This document shows positions 9,160-19,249 of a stretch of DNA of 50,472 bases, piece after piece. Source of the stretch: an uncultured Lachnospiraceae bacterium (lineage in GTDB: Bacteria; Bacillota; Clostridia; Lachnospirales; Lachnospiraceae); NCBI GenBank assembly GCA_949742505.1, contig CATJPU010000338.1, positions 1 through 50,472 on the forward strand, written 5' to 3'. Position 1 is the first letter of the stretch; each line of letters starts with the position of its first letter. The notes beneath the pieces are model-generated. The model saw nothing but the letters and a program-made list of their open reading frames with translations, ran no database searches and was not told the origin of the DNA. A program made the position numbers and the translations under genes.

Positions 9160-9225
9160 AGCAGTAACTTTCCTATAAATCAACAATTTTAGGAAAATTT
9201 CTCTACTTTGCAGGAGGATTTGAAA

Positions 9226-9693
9226 ATGGCTGATAGTTTTGAGCAGCTAACCAACGGCGTTACCAGAATTTACAAAAGTATTCAGAAGATCAAGCGGCTC
9301 CACATGGACTCCATTGGTCTAAAAGGAACCCATGTCATGTGTATCCACTATCTCTATACGCATCCAGAAGGCTTAACCGGCACAGAACTGTGCAGCAAGT
9401 GCCGGGAAGATAAGGCCGGTATTTCCCGCATTCTTTCCGATTTAGAGGCATTACGCATGATTGATTATCAGGCTTTCGATAACGGCAGAAAATACCGAGC
9501 CAAAGCCTCCCTCACCGAAGAAGGCCGGATTTACGGGGCCAAAATAAACAAATACATTGAACATGCCGTCATCGCCGGAGGCAACGGGCTGAACGCTTCG
9601 GATACCGAAATCTTTTACCGGGTATTGTTTACCATTGCCGACAACCTGGAAGTATTATGCAATAAAATAGAAAAGAGAGGTTACGAACCATGA
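9226..9693 (+). CDS. MarR family transcriptional regulator
   Basis: ATG at 9226 after AGGAGG; TGTELCSKCREDKAGISRILSDLEALRMIDYQ...RKYRAKASLTEEG is a winged HTH typical of MarR. Confidence 0.85.
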   Translation: MADSFEQLTNGVTRIYKSIQKIKRLHMDSIGLKGTHVMCIHYLYTHPEGLTGTELCSKCREDKAGISRILSDLEALRMIDYQAFDNGRKYRAKASLTEEGRIYGAKINKYIEHAVIAGGNGLNASDTEIFYRVLFTIADNLEVLCNKIEKRGYEP

Positions 9694-10889
9694 ATAAATT
9701 CAGAAAACTATACTGCCGCGCCTTTCAAACGGCATTTAAGCTTGCGCTTCCCTTTCTTCCCTACCGCAAGCCTCAGATTGTGGGAAGTGTAAAAGAGATC
9801 CCTGATGTAATCCGGGGCAGTCATAAAAACAGCGTCTTAATCATCACTGATTCCACGATCCGCGGACTGGGACTCACATCCCGGCTGGAACGGGCCCTGG
9901 AAAGACATGAAATCCCTTATGCGATATATGATAAGACCGTCGCCAACCCCACCACTGAGAATGTGGAGGAAGCGCTGAACATCTATCAGGAAATGGGATG
10001 CGATGTGATTATTGGTTTCGGCGGCGGCTCCAGCATGGACTGTGCCAAAGCAGTGGGGGCCAGAGCCGTTAAGCCCAAGCAGTCTCTTGCGCAGATGAAG
10101 GGGATTTTGAGGGTGAGAAAGCGCCTTCCTCTGCTGATTGCGATACCAACCACCGCGGGAACCGGCAGCGAAACCACCCTTGCGGCCGTTATTACCGACG
10201 CAGAGACCAGACACAAATACGCCATCAACGATTTTCCCCTGATTCCGGGATACGCCGTCTTAGACCCCAAGGTAACCTTAAGTCTCCCGCCGTTTGTTTC
10301 CGCCGCCACAGGAATGGATGCGCTGACTCATGCCGTAGAGGCTTATATCGGAAGATCCACCACCGTCAGCACAAGGCGGGATGCCCTTCATGCAGTGAAG
10401 CTGATTTTCAGCAATATTGACACCGTCTATACCGACGGAGGAAATGTCAATGCAAGACGGGATATGCTCCACGCTTCCTTCTACGCCGGCTGCGCATTTA
10501 CCAAATCTTACGTTGGATACGTGCACGCCGTAGCCCACTCTCTGGGCGGGGAATACAACGTGGCCCATGGGTATGCCAACGCGGTACTGCTGCCATTCGT
10601 GCTGGAATCTTACGGAACATCCATTCACAGGAAGCTCCACAAGCTGGCAATCGCGGCAGGCGTCGCCGATAAGGACACCCCCCGCGCCATAGCCGCTTCC
10701 CTGTTTATTGACGCTATTCAGGATATGAAATGCCGTTTCTCTATCGGCGACTCCATCGAAGAAATCCGGGAAGAGGATATCCCAAAGCTTGCCCATTATG
10801 CGGACAAAGAAGCCAATCCTCTCTACCCGGTTCCGGTGTTAATGAATGCCAAAGAGCTGGAAGAATTTTACCGGATGTTAATGAAATAA
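9690..10889 (+). CDS. Iron-containing alcohol dehydrogenase
   Basis: GFGGGSSMDCAKAVG, IPTTAGTGSETT, MDALTHAVEAY, VHAVAHSLGGEYNVAHGYANAVLLP. Confidence 0.95.
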   Translation: MNKFRKLYCRAFQTAFKLALPFLPYRKPQIVGSVKEIPDVIRGSHKNSVLIITDSTIRGLGLTSRLERALERHEIPYAIYDKTVANPTTENVEEALNIYQEMGCDVIIGFGGGSSMDCAKAVGARAVKPKQSLAQMKGILRVRKRLPLLIAIPTTAGTGSETTLAAVITDAETRHKYAINDFPLIPGYAVLDPKVTLSLPPFVSAATGMDALTHAVEAYIGRSTTVSTRRDALHAVKLIFSNIDTVYTDGGNVNARRDMLHASFYAGCAFTKSYVGYVHAVAHSLGGEYNVAHGYANAVLLPFVLESYGTSIHRKLHKLAIAAGVADKDTPRAIAASLFIDAIQDMKCRFSIGDSIEEIREEDIPKLAHYADKEANPLYPVPVLMNAKELEEFYRMLMK

Positions 10890-10962
10890 GAATTTCATCT
10901 TGTGTCTCTTCGCTTTATCCAGTATAATATAAAAGATACATTCACATACGAGAAGAGAGGAA

Positions 10963-12369
10963 ATGAAAATGAGTCACAATTCAACACACAAACGCAGCAG
11001 CTTTACCGGCTCCATCGGATTCGTTATGGCGGCTGCCGGAAGCGCCGTAGGTCTTGGAAACATCTGGCGTTTCCCCTATCTGGCGGCCAAAAACGGCGGC
11101 GGTACCTTTATCTTTGTTTATATTATTCTTGCACTGACCTTCGGGTTCGCGCTTCTGACTACCGAGATCGCCATCGGACGGAAAACCAAGCAGGGTCCCC
11201 TTACTGCATACGGAGTCCTGAATAAGAAATTTGCATGTACGGGGCTTTTTGCCTGGCTGGTCCCGGTTATCATCCTGCCCTATTACTGCACTATCGGCGG
11301 CTGGGTACTGAAATATCTGTTTGCCTATATCACCGGAGACGGCGCCAATGCCGCCGCCGACGGTTATTTTACCGGACACATCACCAGTCAGTGGTCGCCG
11401 ATTATCTGGCTGGTTATCTACCTTGGAATGACAGCTTTCGTTGTGTTCAGCGGAGTGAATAAGGGAATTGAAAAATACAGCCGGATTATCATGCCAATCC
11501 TGATTGTACTGGTCATCGGCATTTCCCTGTTCTCCCTCACTCTGGACCATACGGACGCAGAAGGGGTTACCAGAACCGGACTGGAAGGCTTAAGGATTTA
11601 TCTTGTTCCAAGCTTTGCCGGCATGACGCTAAAAGGGTTCTTCTCACTGCTTATGGACGCAGTCGGACAGCTCTTCTTCTCCATCAGCGTTGCCATGGGA
11701 ATCATGATAGCCTACGGCTCCTACGTCAAAGACGATGTGAATCTGATGAAGTCCATCAATCAGATTGAGTTCTTCGACACCTTAGTCGCTATGCTGGCAG
11801 GACTGATGATTGTTCCAGCCGTATTCACTTTCATGGGTGTGGAAGGTATGTCCGCAGGACCAGGACTGATGTTCGTATCACTGCCGAAGGTATTTGAAGC
11901 CATGGGAACCATCGGTATCTTTATCGGAATCCTGTTTTTCCTGATGGTTACCTTCGCAGCTGTTACTTCTTCCGTATCGGTCCTTGAGGCTATCGTATCC
12001 GGAATCATGGATAAGTGGAAATTCTCCCGGAAGAAGAGTACCGTTCTTGCAACCATTTATGCTCTTGTTATGGGAATTATTGTCTGTCTGGGCTACAATA
12101 TCTTCTACTTTGAATATGAACTTCCGAATGGTTCCGTCGCACAGATTCTGGACGTTATGGATTACTTGAGCAACAATATTATGATGCCTCTGGTTGCGAT
12201 TTTAACCTGTATCTTAGTCGGCTGGGTTGTGAAGCCAAAGACCATTATCGACGAGGTTACAAAGAACAGCAATACATTTGGACGCAAAGGCTTATACATC
12301 GCTATGATTAAATTTATCACTCCGATATTCCTGATCATCCTGCTCCTGCAGTCGCTGGGACTCTTCTAA
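10963..12369 (+). CDS. Neurotransmitter:sodium symporter (NSS/SNF) family transporter
   Basis: FVMAAAGSAVGLGNIWRFPYLAAKNGGGTFIFVYIILALTFG is diagnostic of NSS TM1. Confidence 0.95.
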   Translation: MKMSHNSTHKRSSFTGSIGFVMAAAGSAVGLGNIWRFPYLAAKNGGGTFIFVYIILALTFGFALLTTEIAIGRKTKQGPLTAYGVLNKKFACTGLFAWLVPVIILPYYCTIGGWVLKYLFAYITGDGANAAADGYFTGHITSQWSPIIWLVIYLGMTAFVVFSGVNKGIEKYSRIIMPILIVLVIGISLFSLTLDHTDAEGVTRTGLEGLRIYLVPSFAGMTLKGFFSLLMDAVGQLFFSISVAMGIMIAYGSYVKDDVNLMKSINQIEFFDTLVAMLAGLMIVPAVFTFMGVEGMSAGPGLMFVSLPKVFEAMGTIGIFIGILFFLMVTFAAVTSSVSVLEAIVSGIMDKWKFSRKKSTVLATIYALVMGIIVCLGYNIFYFEYELPNGSVAQILDVMDYLSNNIMMPLVAILTCILVGWVVKPKTIIDEVTKNSNTFGRKGLYIAMIKFITPIFLIILLLQSLGLF

Positions 12370-12492
12370 AGGATGCCTGCGCCGTTGTATGAATTCTCGG
12401 GTAAATAGCGTTCGCTATCCGCACCCTCTGTACGTCTGCAAAGCCGGCCGCAGCACCACTGCGCCGCCGCTTTACAGGTGCATAAGCAACGC

Positions 12493-12533
12493 AAAGAACC
12501 GCTGCAAATACAAACCTGCAGCGGTTCTTTCTT
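12493..12533. terminator. Rho-independent terminator, likely bidirectional
   Basis: AAAGAACCGCTGCA-N10-TGCAGCGGTTCTTTC, perfect 14-bp stem between convergent genes. Confidence 0.85.
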
Positions 12534-12592
12534 ATATGATGATTCTTGCTTCTTCATTTCCGATAAAAGTCCCAAATTCTTCCAACCTTTTA

Positions 12593-14629
12593 TCACGCCT
12601 TTACTGTCGGCATATTCTCCTTAATCTGACCTGTTCTGTAGGCCTCAATCAGCTCTTTCAGCTCGCTGATACGCTCCTGCATCCGTTTTCCGTTGTCCGT
12701 ATCACCCACAAGCTGACGCCTCAAATACTGCTGCACCACAACCCTTCTGGATACGATATCCTGCTCCTCTAAAATCGCCGACTCGACCGACGTCAACGGC
12801 TCATGAGACGTCAAAGTCAGCCCATAGGAATTGTATATCAGCGTATATCCTGCAATACCTGTGGTCTTATGATAAGGTTCTGAGAAACCTCCGTCAATAA
12901 TCAGCACCTTTCCTCCACATTTCACCGGATTTTCCCCTTCACTGTGGTGAACCGGCACATGACCGTTAATAATATGAGCATACTCGCCCGACAGTCCAAA
13001 TTCTCCCAGCACAAGCTCTGCTGTGGCCGGCTCCTCCAAACGCTCATAGTATGCGTTCTTCTGCTCTTTTCTTGCAGGTTTCTCCTTGATAAAATACCCT
13101 TCAAAGGTAGCCATCTTATTGCGGCCAAATAACGGCGAACCCGGCGCGCACCACAAGAACCACAGGATATCCTGCCCCTTCTTCTTCTCCTCCTGATTCA
13201 GATCAAAGAAAGCCCGTCTCACATATTTCTCCAGAACATCATACAGCTCTTTCCCCTGATATTCCCTGCCGTATATCTTTACTTTCTTTAATGTTCCGTC
13301 TGAATCCATCGGCATACACGCATGAAACAGAAGATTGCCGTTAAATATCTTGTAAAGACTTCCCTGCTTCAGCAGGAAATCCACGTGCTTCTGCAGCTTT
13401 TCACTATTTAAAAAAGCCCATACCAGTTTGTCAATCACCTCCTGCTCCTTCTCAGTCAAATCATAGGGACGCTCCCTGTCAACCGTAGGGAACGTGCAGT
13501 CCACCAGCGGATATACCGCACCGTCCACCTCAATCTGCTGATTCTCATAATCAATTTTGTGAAGAAGCTTCCTGCTCTCCATGCCAAATTCCGGATGCTC
13601 GTCAATCAGCTTCCCTTCCAGCTTAAACTGGATTGCCGCAATGGCCTTATGCATCTTCCTCTCTAAAAGAACCGAGGGGCTCACCTCCGGCGCAGGCTTT
13701 GCTCTGGAATAGAAGGATTCCGGTATCATATCGTCCGTATACGTCTCCATGGCAAATGTTGCAAGAGGCATCATATTAATCCCGTATCCGTCCTCTAACA
13801 CATCCATGTTGCTGTAACGCAGGCAGATGCGGATTACCGTTGCCACGCAGGCCGGCTGTCCGGCCGCCGCTCCCATCCAGAGAATATCATGATTCCCCCA
13901 CTGAATATCCAGCATGTGGTAATCCATCAGTCGTTCCATAATCAGATGCGGGTAGGAACCCCTGTCGAAAATATCTCCCACGATATGCAGATGATCCACA
14001 ACCATACGCTGAATCAGCTCGCACATTGCAACAATAAAGTTCTCCGCTCTTCCAATCTCAATAATCGTCTGAATAATTGCCTCGTAATACTGCCCCTTGT
14101 CCAGCACCTCCGACTTTTCTGTAATCAGCTCTTCAATTACATACGAGTAATCCCCTGGAAGCGCCTTCCTCACCTTAGACCTGGTGTATTTGGAAGAAAC
14201 TGTCTTGCAGATTTCAATCAGGCGGTACAGCGTTACGCGATACCAGTCATCCGTATCCAGCCCGTCCTTCTTAATCTGCTCTAACTTCTCCTGGGGATAA
14301 TAAATCAGCGTTGCAACCGCCCGTTTCTCCGCCATCTCAAGGGTATGTCCAAACACATCGTCAATCTTCTTGCGCACCGCGCCGGAACCGTTTTTCAGCA
14401 CATGAGAAAACGCTTCATATTCCCCATGAATATCCGACATAAAATGCTCCGTCCCCTTCGGCAGATTGATAATCGACTGAAGATTGATAATCTCCGTAGA
14501 CGCCTTCGCAATCGTCGGGTACAGCTCTGCTAAATACTCCAGATAATTCTTTTCCTTCTTTTCCATAACTTCCTCCCAATATTGCATAGAATCCTTTTTA
14601 TCCTCTACCCACACTTTATCATTATTCAT
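12593..14629 (-). CDS. fbp: Fructose-1,6-bisphosphatase class III
   Basis: PKGTEHFMSDIHGEYEAFSHVLKNGSGAVRKKIDD; GDIFDRGSYPHLIMERLMDYHMLDIQWGNHDILWMGAAAG; INGHVPVHHSEGENPVKCGGKVLIIDGGFSEPYHKTTGIAGYTL. Confidence 0.95.
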   Translation of the reverse strand: MNNDKVWVEDKKDSMQYWEEVMEKKEKNYLEYLAELYPTIAKASTEIINLQSIINLPKGTEHFMSDIHGEYEAFSHVLKNGSGAVRKKIDDVFGHTLEMAEKRAVATLIYYPQEKLEQIKKDGLDTDDWYRVTLYRLIEICKTVSSKYTRSKVRKALPGDYSYVIEELITEKSEVLDKGQYYEAIIQTIIEIGRAENFIVAMCELIQRMVVDHLHIVGDIFDRGSYPHLIMERLMDYHMLDIQWGNHDILWMGAAAGQPACVATVIRICLRYSNMDVLEDGYGINMMPLATFAMETYTDDMIPESFYSRAKPAPEVSPSVLLERKMHKAIAAIQFKLEGKLIDEHPEFGMESRKLLHKIDYENQQIEVDGAVYPLVDCTFPTVDRERPYDLTEKEQEVIDKLVWAFLNSEKLQKHVDFLLKQGSLYKIFNGNLLFHACMPMDSDGTLKKVKIYGREYQGKELYDVLEKYVRRAFFDLNQEEKKKGQDILWFLWCAPGSPLFGRNKMATFEGYFIKEKPARKEQKNAYYERLEEPATAELVLGEFGLSGEYAHIINGHVPVHHSEGENPVKCGGKVLIIDGGFSEPYHKTTGIAGYTLIYNSYGLTLTSHEPLTSVESAILEEQDIVSRRVVVQQYLRRQLVGDTDNGKRMQERISELKELIEAYRTGQIKENMPTVKA

Positions 14630-14735
14630 GCGATAAGTCCATATTTTTCCTGTAATTCCAGTAATCCGGCCTTATGTAAGTAACAATTTAGACGCCGCTT
14701 GGTAAACAGCGTGTGAACTGTAACTAAACTACAAC

Positions 14736-14764
14736 TTGCATTTTATGCATCATTGTGGTATATT
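14736..14764 (+). promoter_or_regulatory. Candidate sigma-70-type promoter for the esterase/ATP-grasp cassette
   Basis: TTGCAT-N17-TATATT, about 37 nt upstream of the ATG at 14801. Confidence 0.55.
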
Positions 14765-14800
14765 TTTTCAGTAAGCATTTGAGACAGGAGAGAATTACCG

Positions 14801-15562
14801 ATGATAAAGAAATGGAATGTTACCATACCAAAGCTTACGGGATGCGCAGAACGGCGTGCCTATATCTATCTGCCAGACTCCTACACTTATCAGAATGAAA
14901 GTCGCTATCCCGTCCTGTATATGTTTGACGGACACAATGTATTCTACGATGAGGACGCCACTTACGGCAAATGCTGGGGAATGAAAGAATACATGGATTA
15001 CACCTGTACCCAGTTAATAATCGCTGCAGTGGAGTGCAACCACAGTCCGGATCACGGACGCTTAAAAGAGTATTCCCCCTTCGACTTCTCCGACCCTAAG
15101 TTCGGTGATATTGAGGGGAAGGGCCGTCTGACAATGGACTGGATTGTAAATTCTTTCAAGCCATATATAGATCAGCGTTACCGCACACTGCCGGACAGAC
15201 AGCATACCTTCATCGCCGGAAGTTCCATGGGAGGACTGATGAGTCTTTATGCATTATTTGCATATAACCACATTTTCTCCGGAGCGGCTGCGCTATCGCC
15301 TTCTCTCTGGACGAATCCGCCTGAGATTGAACACATGATTCAAACCAAATCAATTCGCAGAGATACGGTCCTCTATATGGATTATGGCTCGAATGAACTC
15401 TCAAACCACAGCAGAATGATTCAGGAATACAGCCGGGTATGCGGACTTCTGCTCGGCAGAAAATTACATCTGACCAGCCGGATTGTTCCAAACGGCAATC
15501 ACTGTGAAGCAAGCTGGGAAAAGCAGATTCCATTTTTTATGAACACATTGCTGTATGATTAG
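14801..15562 (+). CDS. Alpha/beta-hydrolase (esterase D-like family)
   Basis: RRAYIYLPDSYTYQNESRYPVLYMFDGHNVF; nucleophile elbow GSSMGG; C-terminal NGNHCEASWEKQIPFF. Confidence 0.88.
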   Translation: MIKKWNVTIPKLTGCAERRAYIYLPDSYTYQNESRYPVLYMFDGHNVFYDEDATYGKCWGMKEYMDYTCTQLIIAAVECNHSPDHGRLKEYSPFDFSDPKFGDIEGKGRLTMDWIVNSFKPYIDQRYRTLPDRQHTFIAGSSMGGLMSLYALFAYNHIFSGAAALSPSLWTNPPEIEHMIQTKSIRRDTVLYMDYGSNELSNHSRMIQEYSRVCGLLLGRKLHLTSRIVPNGNHCEASWEKQIPFFMNTLLYD

Positions 15563-15678
15563 TGTACGAATCGCCTGGCTATTACAACCATCACCAGGCG
15601 ATATGTACGCTTGCTTTTATAGCCTATCACTTTAATGCGTTACAACAACACATCTCAGAAAGGAAGAGAATAAACATT

Positions 15679-16437
15679 ATGGAAACTCAGTATATAAAGA
15701 ATTACAGCCCTTCTCTTAACCGGGATATGGAATGTAAAGTCTATGGACATGCGGGAAGACCGGTACTCTTCATCCCCTGCCAGGACGGACGTTTCTTTGA
15801 CTTTGAGAATTTTAAAATGACAGACGTGTGGAGTCCATGGATTGACTCAGGACGGGTTATGGTCTTTTCTATTGATACGATTGATGCAGAAACATGGTCT
15901 AATAAAACCGGAGACCCCCGCTGGCGCAGCGAACGATTTGAAGCATGGATTACCTATATCACAAACGAACTGACGCCAATGATTCAGAACACGGCCAGAG
16001 AGCGTAACGGATGGGATGGAAATCCTGGTATTCTTACCTTTGGCTGCAGTCTCGGAGCAACGCACGCTGCCAATCTGTTCTTCCGCCGTCCGGATTTGTT
16101 CGACGGAACACTTGCATTAAGCGGCATCTATACAGCCGACTATGGTTTTGACGGATATATGGACGGACTGGTGTACAACAATTCGCCTGTCCACTATCTG
16201 GCAAATATGCCGACGGATCATCCATATATCGGGATATACAATCAGCGTAAAGCTATTATCTGTGTGGGACAGGGCCCCTGGGAGATTCCCCAGTCTACCT
16301 TCCAGCTCAAACACATCCTCGAAAGTAAGAGCATCCATGCATGGGTTGATATCTGGGGATATGACGTAGCCCACGACTGGGACTGGTGGTATAAGCAGGT
16401 TACCTATTTTGTGCCCTATCTGCTGGGCGATAAATAG
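15679..16437 (+). CDS. Putative esterase / alpha-beta hydrolase
   Basis: ORF opens at 15562 but the ATG at 15679 follows AGGAAGAG; nucleophile elbow FGCSLGATHAANLFFRRPDLFDGTLALSG; VAHDWDWWYKQVTYFVPYLL. Confidence 0.85.
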   Translation: METQYIKNYSPSLNRDMECKVYGHAGRPVLFIPCQDGRFFDFENFKMTDVWSPWIDSGRVMVFSIDTIDAETWSNKTGDPRWRSERFEAWITYITNELTPMIQNTARERNGWDGNPGILTFGCSLGATHAANLFFRRPDLFDGTLALSGIYTADYGFDGYMDGLVYNNSPVHYLANMPTDHPYIGIYNQRKAIICVGQGPWEIPQSTFQLKHILESKSIHAWVDIWGYDVAHDWDWWYKQVTYFVPYLLGDK

Positions 16438-16497
16438 CGTCGCGAATCATTACACATTTACATCAGACTACATATAAAATATACAAAGGAGCTTATA

Positions 16498-17739
16498 ATG
16501 AAAAATTTTATCTTTATTTCCCCCAACTTCCCTACGAATTACTGGTTGTTTTGCAAAGAACTCAAAAGCAACGGACTCAATGTTCTGGGAATCGGCGACC
16601 AGCCCTATGACGAATTAAGCTATCAGTTAAAAAGCAGTTTGAATGAATATTACAAAGTCGATAATCTGGAGAGTTATGAGAGCGTATACCGGGCCGTAGC
16701 TTTCTTTATTCACAAATACGGGCGCATTGACTGGCTGGAATCCAACAATGAGTACTGGCTGGAGCAGAACGCGAAACTGCGCAGTGATTTTAATATTCAA
16801 AGCGGATTCCAGACAAAAGATATTCCGCGGATTAAATTCAAATCGAAAATGAAAGCCTACTATGAAAAAGCAGGTATCCCTACCGCACGTTATACAATTG
16901 CAGATGATTTAAAAGAATGGAAGACATTCGCAAAGAAGGCCGGCTATCCCATTATTGCGAAGCCGGATAACGGCGTCGGCGCTTCCGACACGCACAGAAT
17001 CAGCAGCGACAAAGAACTGACTGCATTTTTCCAGAGCAAAACGCCGGGCGTCACCTACATTCTTGAGGAATACATTGACGCCGCAGTAAATTCCTATGAC
17101 GCTATCATTGATTCCCAGGGAGAACCTATCTTTGAAACTGGAAATGTAACGCCGAATTCCATTATGGATATTGTGAATACTTCTGACAATTCCATTTATT
17201 ACATTGTCAAAGATCTGCCGGAGGATACCCGCAGGGCCGGACGCGCCGCAGTGAAAAGCTTCGGTGTAAAAAGCCGGTTTATCCACTTTGAATTTTTCCG
17301 TCTTTTAAGCGACCATCCTGGAATGGGTAAGAATGGAGATATCGTAGCCCTTGAAGTCAACATGCGCCCATGCGGGGGATTTACCCCTGATATGATTAAT
17401 TTCGGCCACAGCACCAACGTGTACAAAATCTGGGCGGATATGATAGCCTTCGATCAATCTACCATACAAAGCGGCGACGATAAATTCTGCGCTTATGCAG
17501 GTCTCAGGGACGGCAAGAATTTCGTTATGAGCCATGAAGATATTATGAAAAATTACGGGGAGCATTTAAAAATGGTGGAACGGATTCCCGACGCACTCTC
17601 CGGCGCCATGGGTAACCAGATGTATGTGGCGGTTTTTGATACGGAAAAAGAAATGAACGATTTCTATAATCATGTATTAGAATGCAAAAAAACGGAAAAG
17701 TCCGTCAAAAAAACATTGGAAACTAAACAATCCGCTTAA
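16498..17739 (+). CDS. ATP-grasp domain protein (carboxylate-amine ligase-like)
   Basis: KAGYPIIAKPDNGVGASDTHRI, TYILEEYIDAAVNSYDAIID, VALEVNMRPCGGFTPDMINF. Confidence 0.88.
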   Translation: MKNFIFISPNFPTNYWLFCKELKSNGLNVLGIGDQPYDELSYQLKSSLNEYYKVDNLESYESVYRAVAFFIHKYGRIDWLESNNEYWLEQNAKLRSDFNIQSGFQTKDIPRIKFKSKMKAYYEKAGIPTARYTIADDLKEWKTFAKKAGYPIIAKPDNGVGASDTHRISSDKELTAFFQSKTPGVTYILEEYIDAAVNSYDAIIDSQGEPIFETGNVTPNSIMDIVNTSDNSIYYIVKDLPEDTRRAGRAAVKSFGVKSRFIHFEFFRLLSDHPGMGKNGDIVALEVNMRPCGGFTPDMINFGHSTNVYKIWADMIAFDQSTIQSGDDKFCAYAGLRDGKNFVMSHEDIMKNYGEHLKMVERIPDALSGAMGNQMYVAVFDTEKEMNDFYNHVLECKKTEKSVKKTLETKQSA

Positions 17740-17753
17740 AACACTGACAATAT

Positions 17754-17797
17754 AAAATAGCTTACCGGAAGATTCTATTCTTCCGATAAGCTATTTT
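17754..17797. terminator. Bidirectional terminator hairpin
   Basis: AAAATAGCTTACCGGAAGA...TCTTCCGATAAGCTATTTTT, located between convergent genes. Confidence 0.85.
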
Positions 17798-18708
17798 TCA
17801 TTCTCAGTAACCGTCTGTAATCCTTTCAATGTAAAGGACGGGATAAAACTCTCTCTGGCCGTCTCCCCTTCCTGTATAAAAGCTTGCTCCACCCCCAGAG
17901 CAATTGCATAATCTACCAATTTGCCATACTCCTTTCTGGTCACCCTGCGGTTCAGCTCCGGAAATTTGGATGCATCCAGACTGTCTAAAGGCGTATACTG
18001 ATTCATCAGACTCATGTAGATTCTGTCCCCGTACGTCTCATATAGATATCTGACAATCCGCTTCGCCTCTGACACCTGCCCCGGCAGCAGAAGATGCCGT
18101 ACAATTACCCCTTCCGTCATGATTCCCCGACTGTCAAACTCCGGCTTTCCTCTCTGCCTTACCATCTCTTCGATTGCCGCCATGGCAATATCCGGATAAT
18201 CTTCCGCCCCCGAATACCGGCCGGCAATCTCTCCGCTCCAATATTTAAAATCCGGCAGATAAACGTCCGCCAATCCTTCCAGCTCTTTTAATGATTCCAC
18301 ACATTCATAGCCGCTGCTGTTATACACTACCGGAATATGAAGCCCCTGCCTCTTTGCCAGCTTAAGAGACTTTCTAATCTGCGGCAGGAAATGGGCAGGC
18401 GTAACCAGATTAATATTATTCGCTTTCTTTTCCTGTAGTTTCAGAAATAGTTCCGCCAAACGCTCCTCTGTAATCTTCTTCCCTGTCTGGCTCCTCGACA
18501 ATGCAAAATTCTGACAGTAAACGCACCGCAGATTACATCCGGTAAAAAATACCGTTCCGGAACCTTCCCTGCCGGAAATACATGGTTCTTCCCACATATG
18601 CAGCGCCGCCCTTGCAGCGCGGAGTTCCTCTGTTTCCCGGCAGATTCCCGTCTTCCCGTTCTTCCTGTCCGCGCCGCATCTGCGCGGACATAACATACAG
18701 CCCTCCAT
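17791..18708 (-). CDS. Radical SAM protein, PflA-like
   Basis: FFTGCNLRCVYCQNFALS (CxxxCxxC) and N-terminal CMLCPRRCGADR...GKTGICRE. Confidence 0.9.
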   Translation of the reverse strand: MEGCMLCPRRCGADRKNGKTGICRETEELRAARAALHMWEEPCISGREGSGTVFFTGCNLRCVYCQNFALSRSQTGKKITEERLAELFLKLQEKKANNINLVTPAHFLPQIRKSLKLAKRQGLHIPVVYNSSGYECVESLKELEGLADVYLPDFKYWSGEIAGRYSGAEDYPDIAMAAIEEMVRQRGKPEFDSRGIMTEGVIVRHLLLPGQVSEAKRIVRYLYETYGDRIYMSLMNQYTPLDSLDASKFPELNRRVTRKEYGKLVDYAIALGVEQAFIQEGETARESFIPSFTLKGLQTVTENEK

Positions 18709-18713
18709 CCATC

Positions 18714-19004
18714 CTACTTCCTGCAGTACTTTTTCATATATATCACGCTGCCAGATAACGCCAGAACTACAATGACAAGATACATGCCAAATCCTGCCTG
18801 AGTATTTACTTTATGACTGACAGCCGACGCCGCCCCGATGATTAGAAATGCAATCCCATACCCCTTTTGAGCCTTTTTCATATCATATTCTTTATTGCGC
18901 TCCGGCGCGTTCTTATCCTCTAATAACTTTCCGCCTTTCCCCAGCAGCATAAGGATTCCAACCGCCAGACATCCTGTTGTCAGCGCCAAATCAATTGCCC
19001 CCAT
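18714..19004 (-). CDS. Small membrane protein, DUF3784-like
   Basis: Three predicted hydrophobic segments; LLGKGGKLLEDKNAPERNKEYDMKKAQKGYGIAFLIIGA resembles the 27122-27463 protein. Confidence 0.65.
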   Translation of the reverse strand: MGAIDLALTTGCLAVGILMLLGKGGKLLEDKNAPERNKEYDMKKAQKGYGIAFLIIGAASAVSHKVNTQAGFGMYLVIVVLALSGSVIYMKKYCRK

Positions 19005-19163
19005 TTTCTTCCTCCATTCACGTCAAACGATATCTCTCATTTACAGTAGTATCATACCACAATCCATGCCAGTTGTCAGTGAAAAAAAATATAACACTTT
19101 TTACCCTTTCATCACAATTCTTTTATGAAATCTGACAAAATTACAGAGCGTGCTCTAAAAAAC

Positions 19164-19192
19164 TTGCATTCTGATTTTCCAGGGAGTATGAT
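19164..19192 (+). promoter_or_regulatory. Candidate promoter
   Basis: TTGCAT-N17-TATGAT upstream of the ATG at 19250. Confidence 0.5.
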
Positions 19193-19249
19193 AAGAATGT
19201 AATTTTAATACTTTATCACAGCATAATGATAAGAGGGAGACCATTATAT

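Noticed and set aside
12366-12596. Minus-strand 76-aa Cys-rich ORF
   Set aside because: Spans the strong terminator at 12493-12533 and lies between convergent genes; no RBS evidence.
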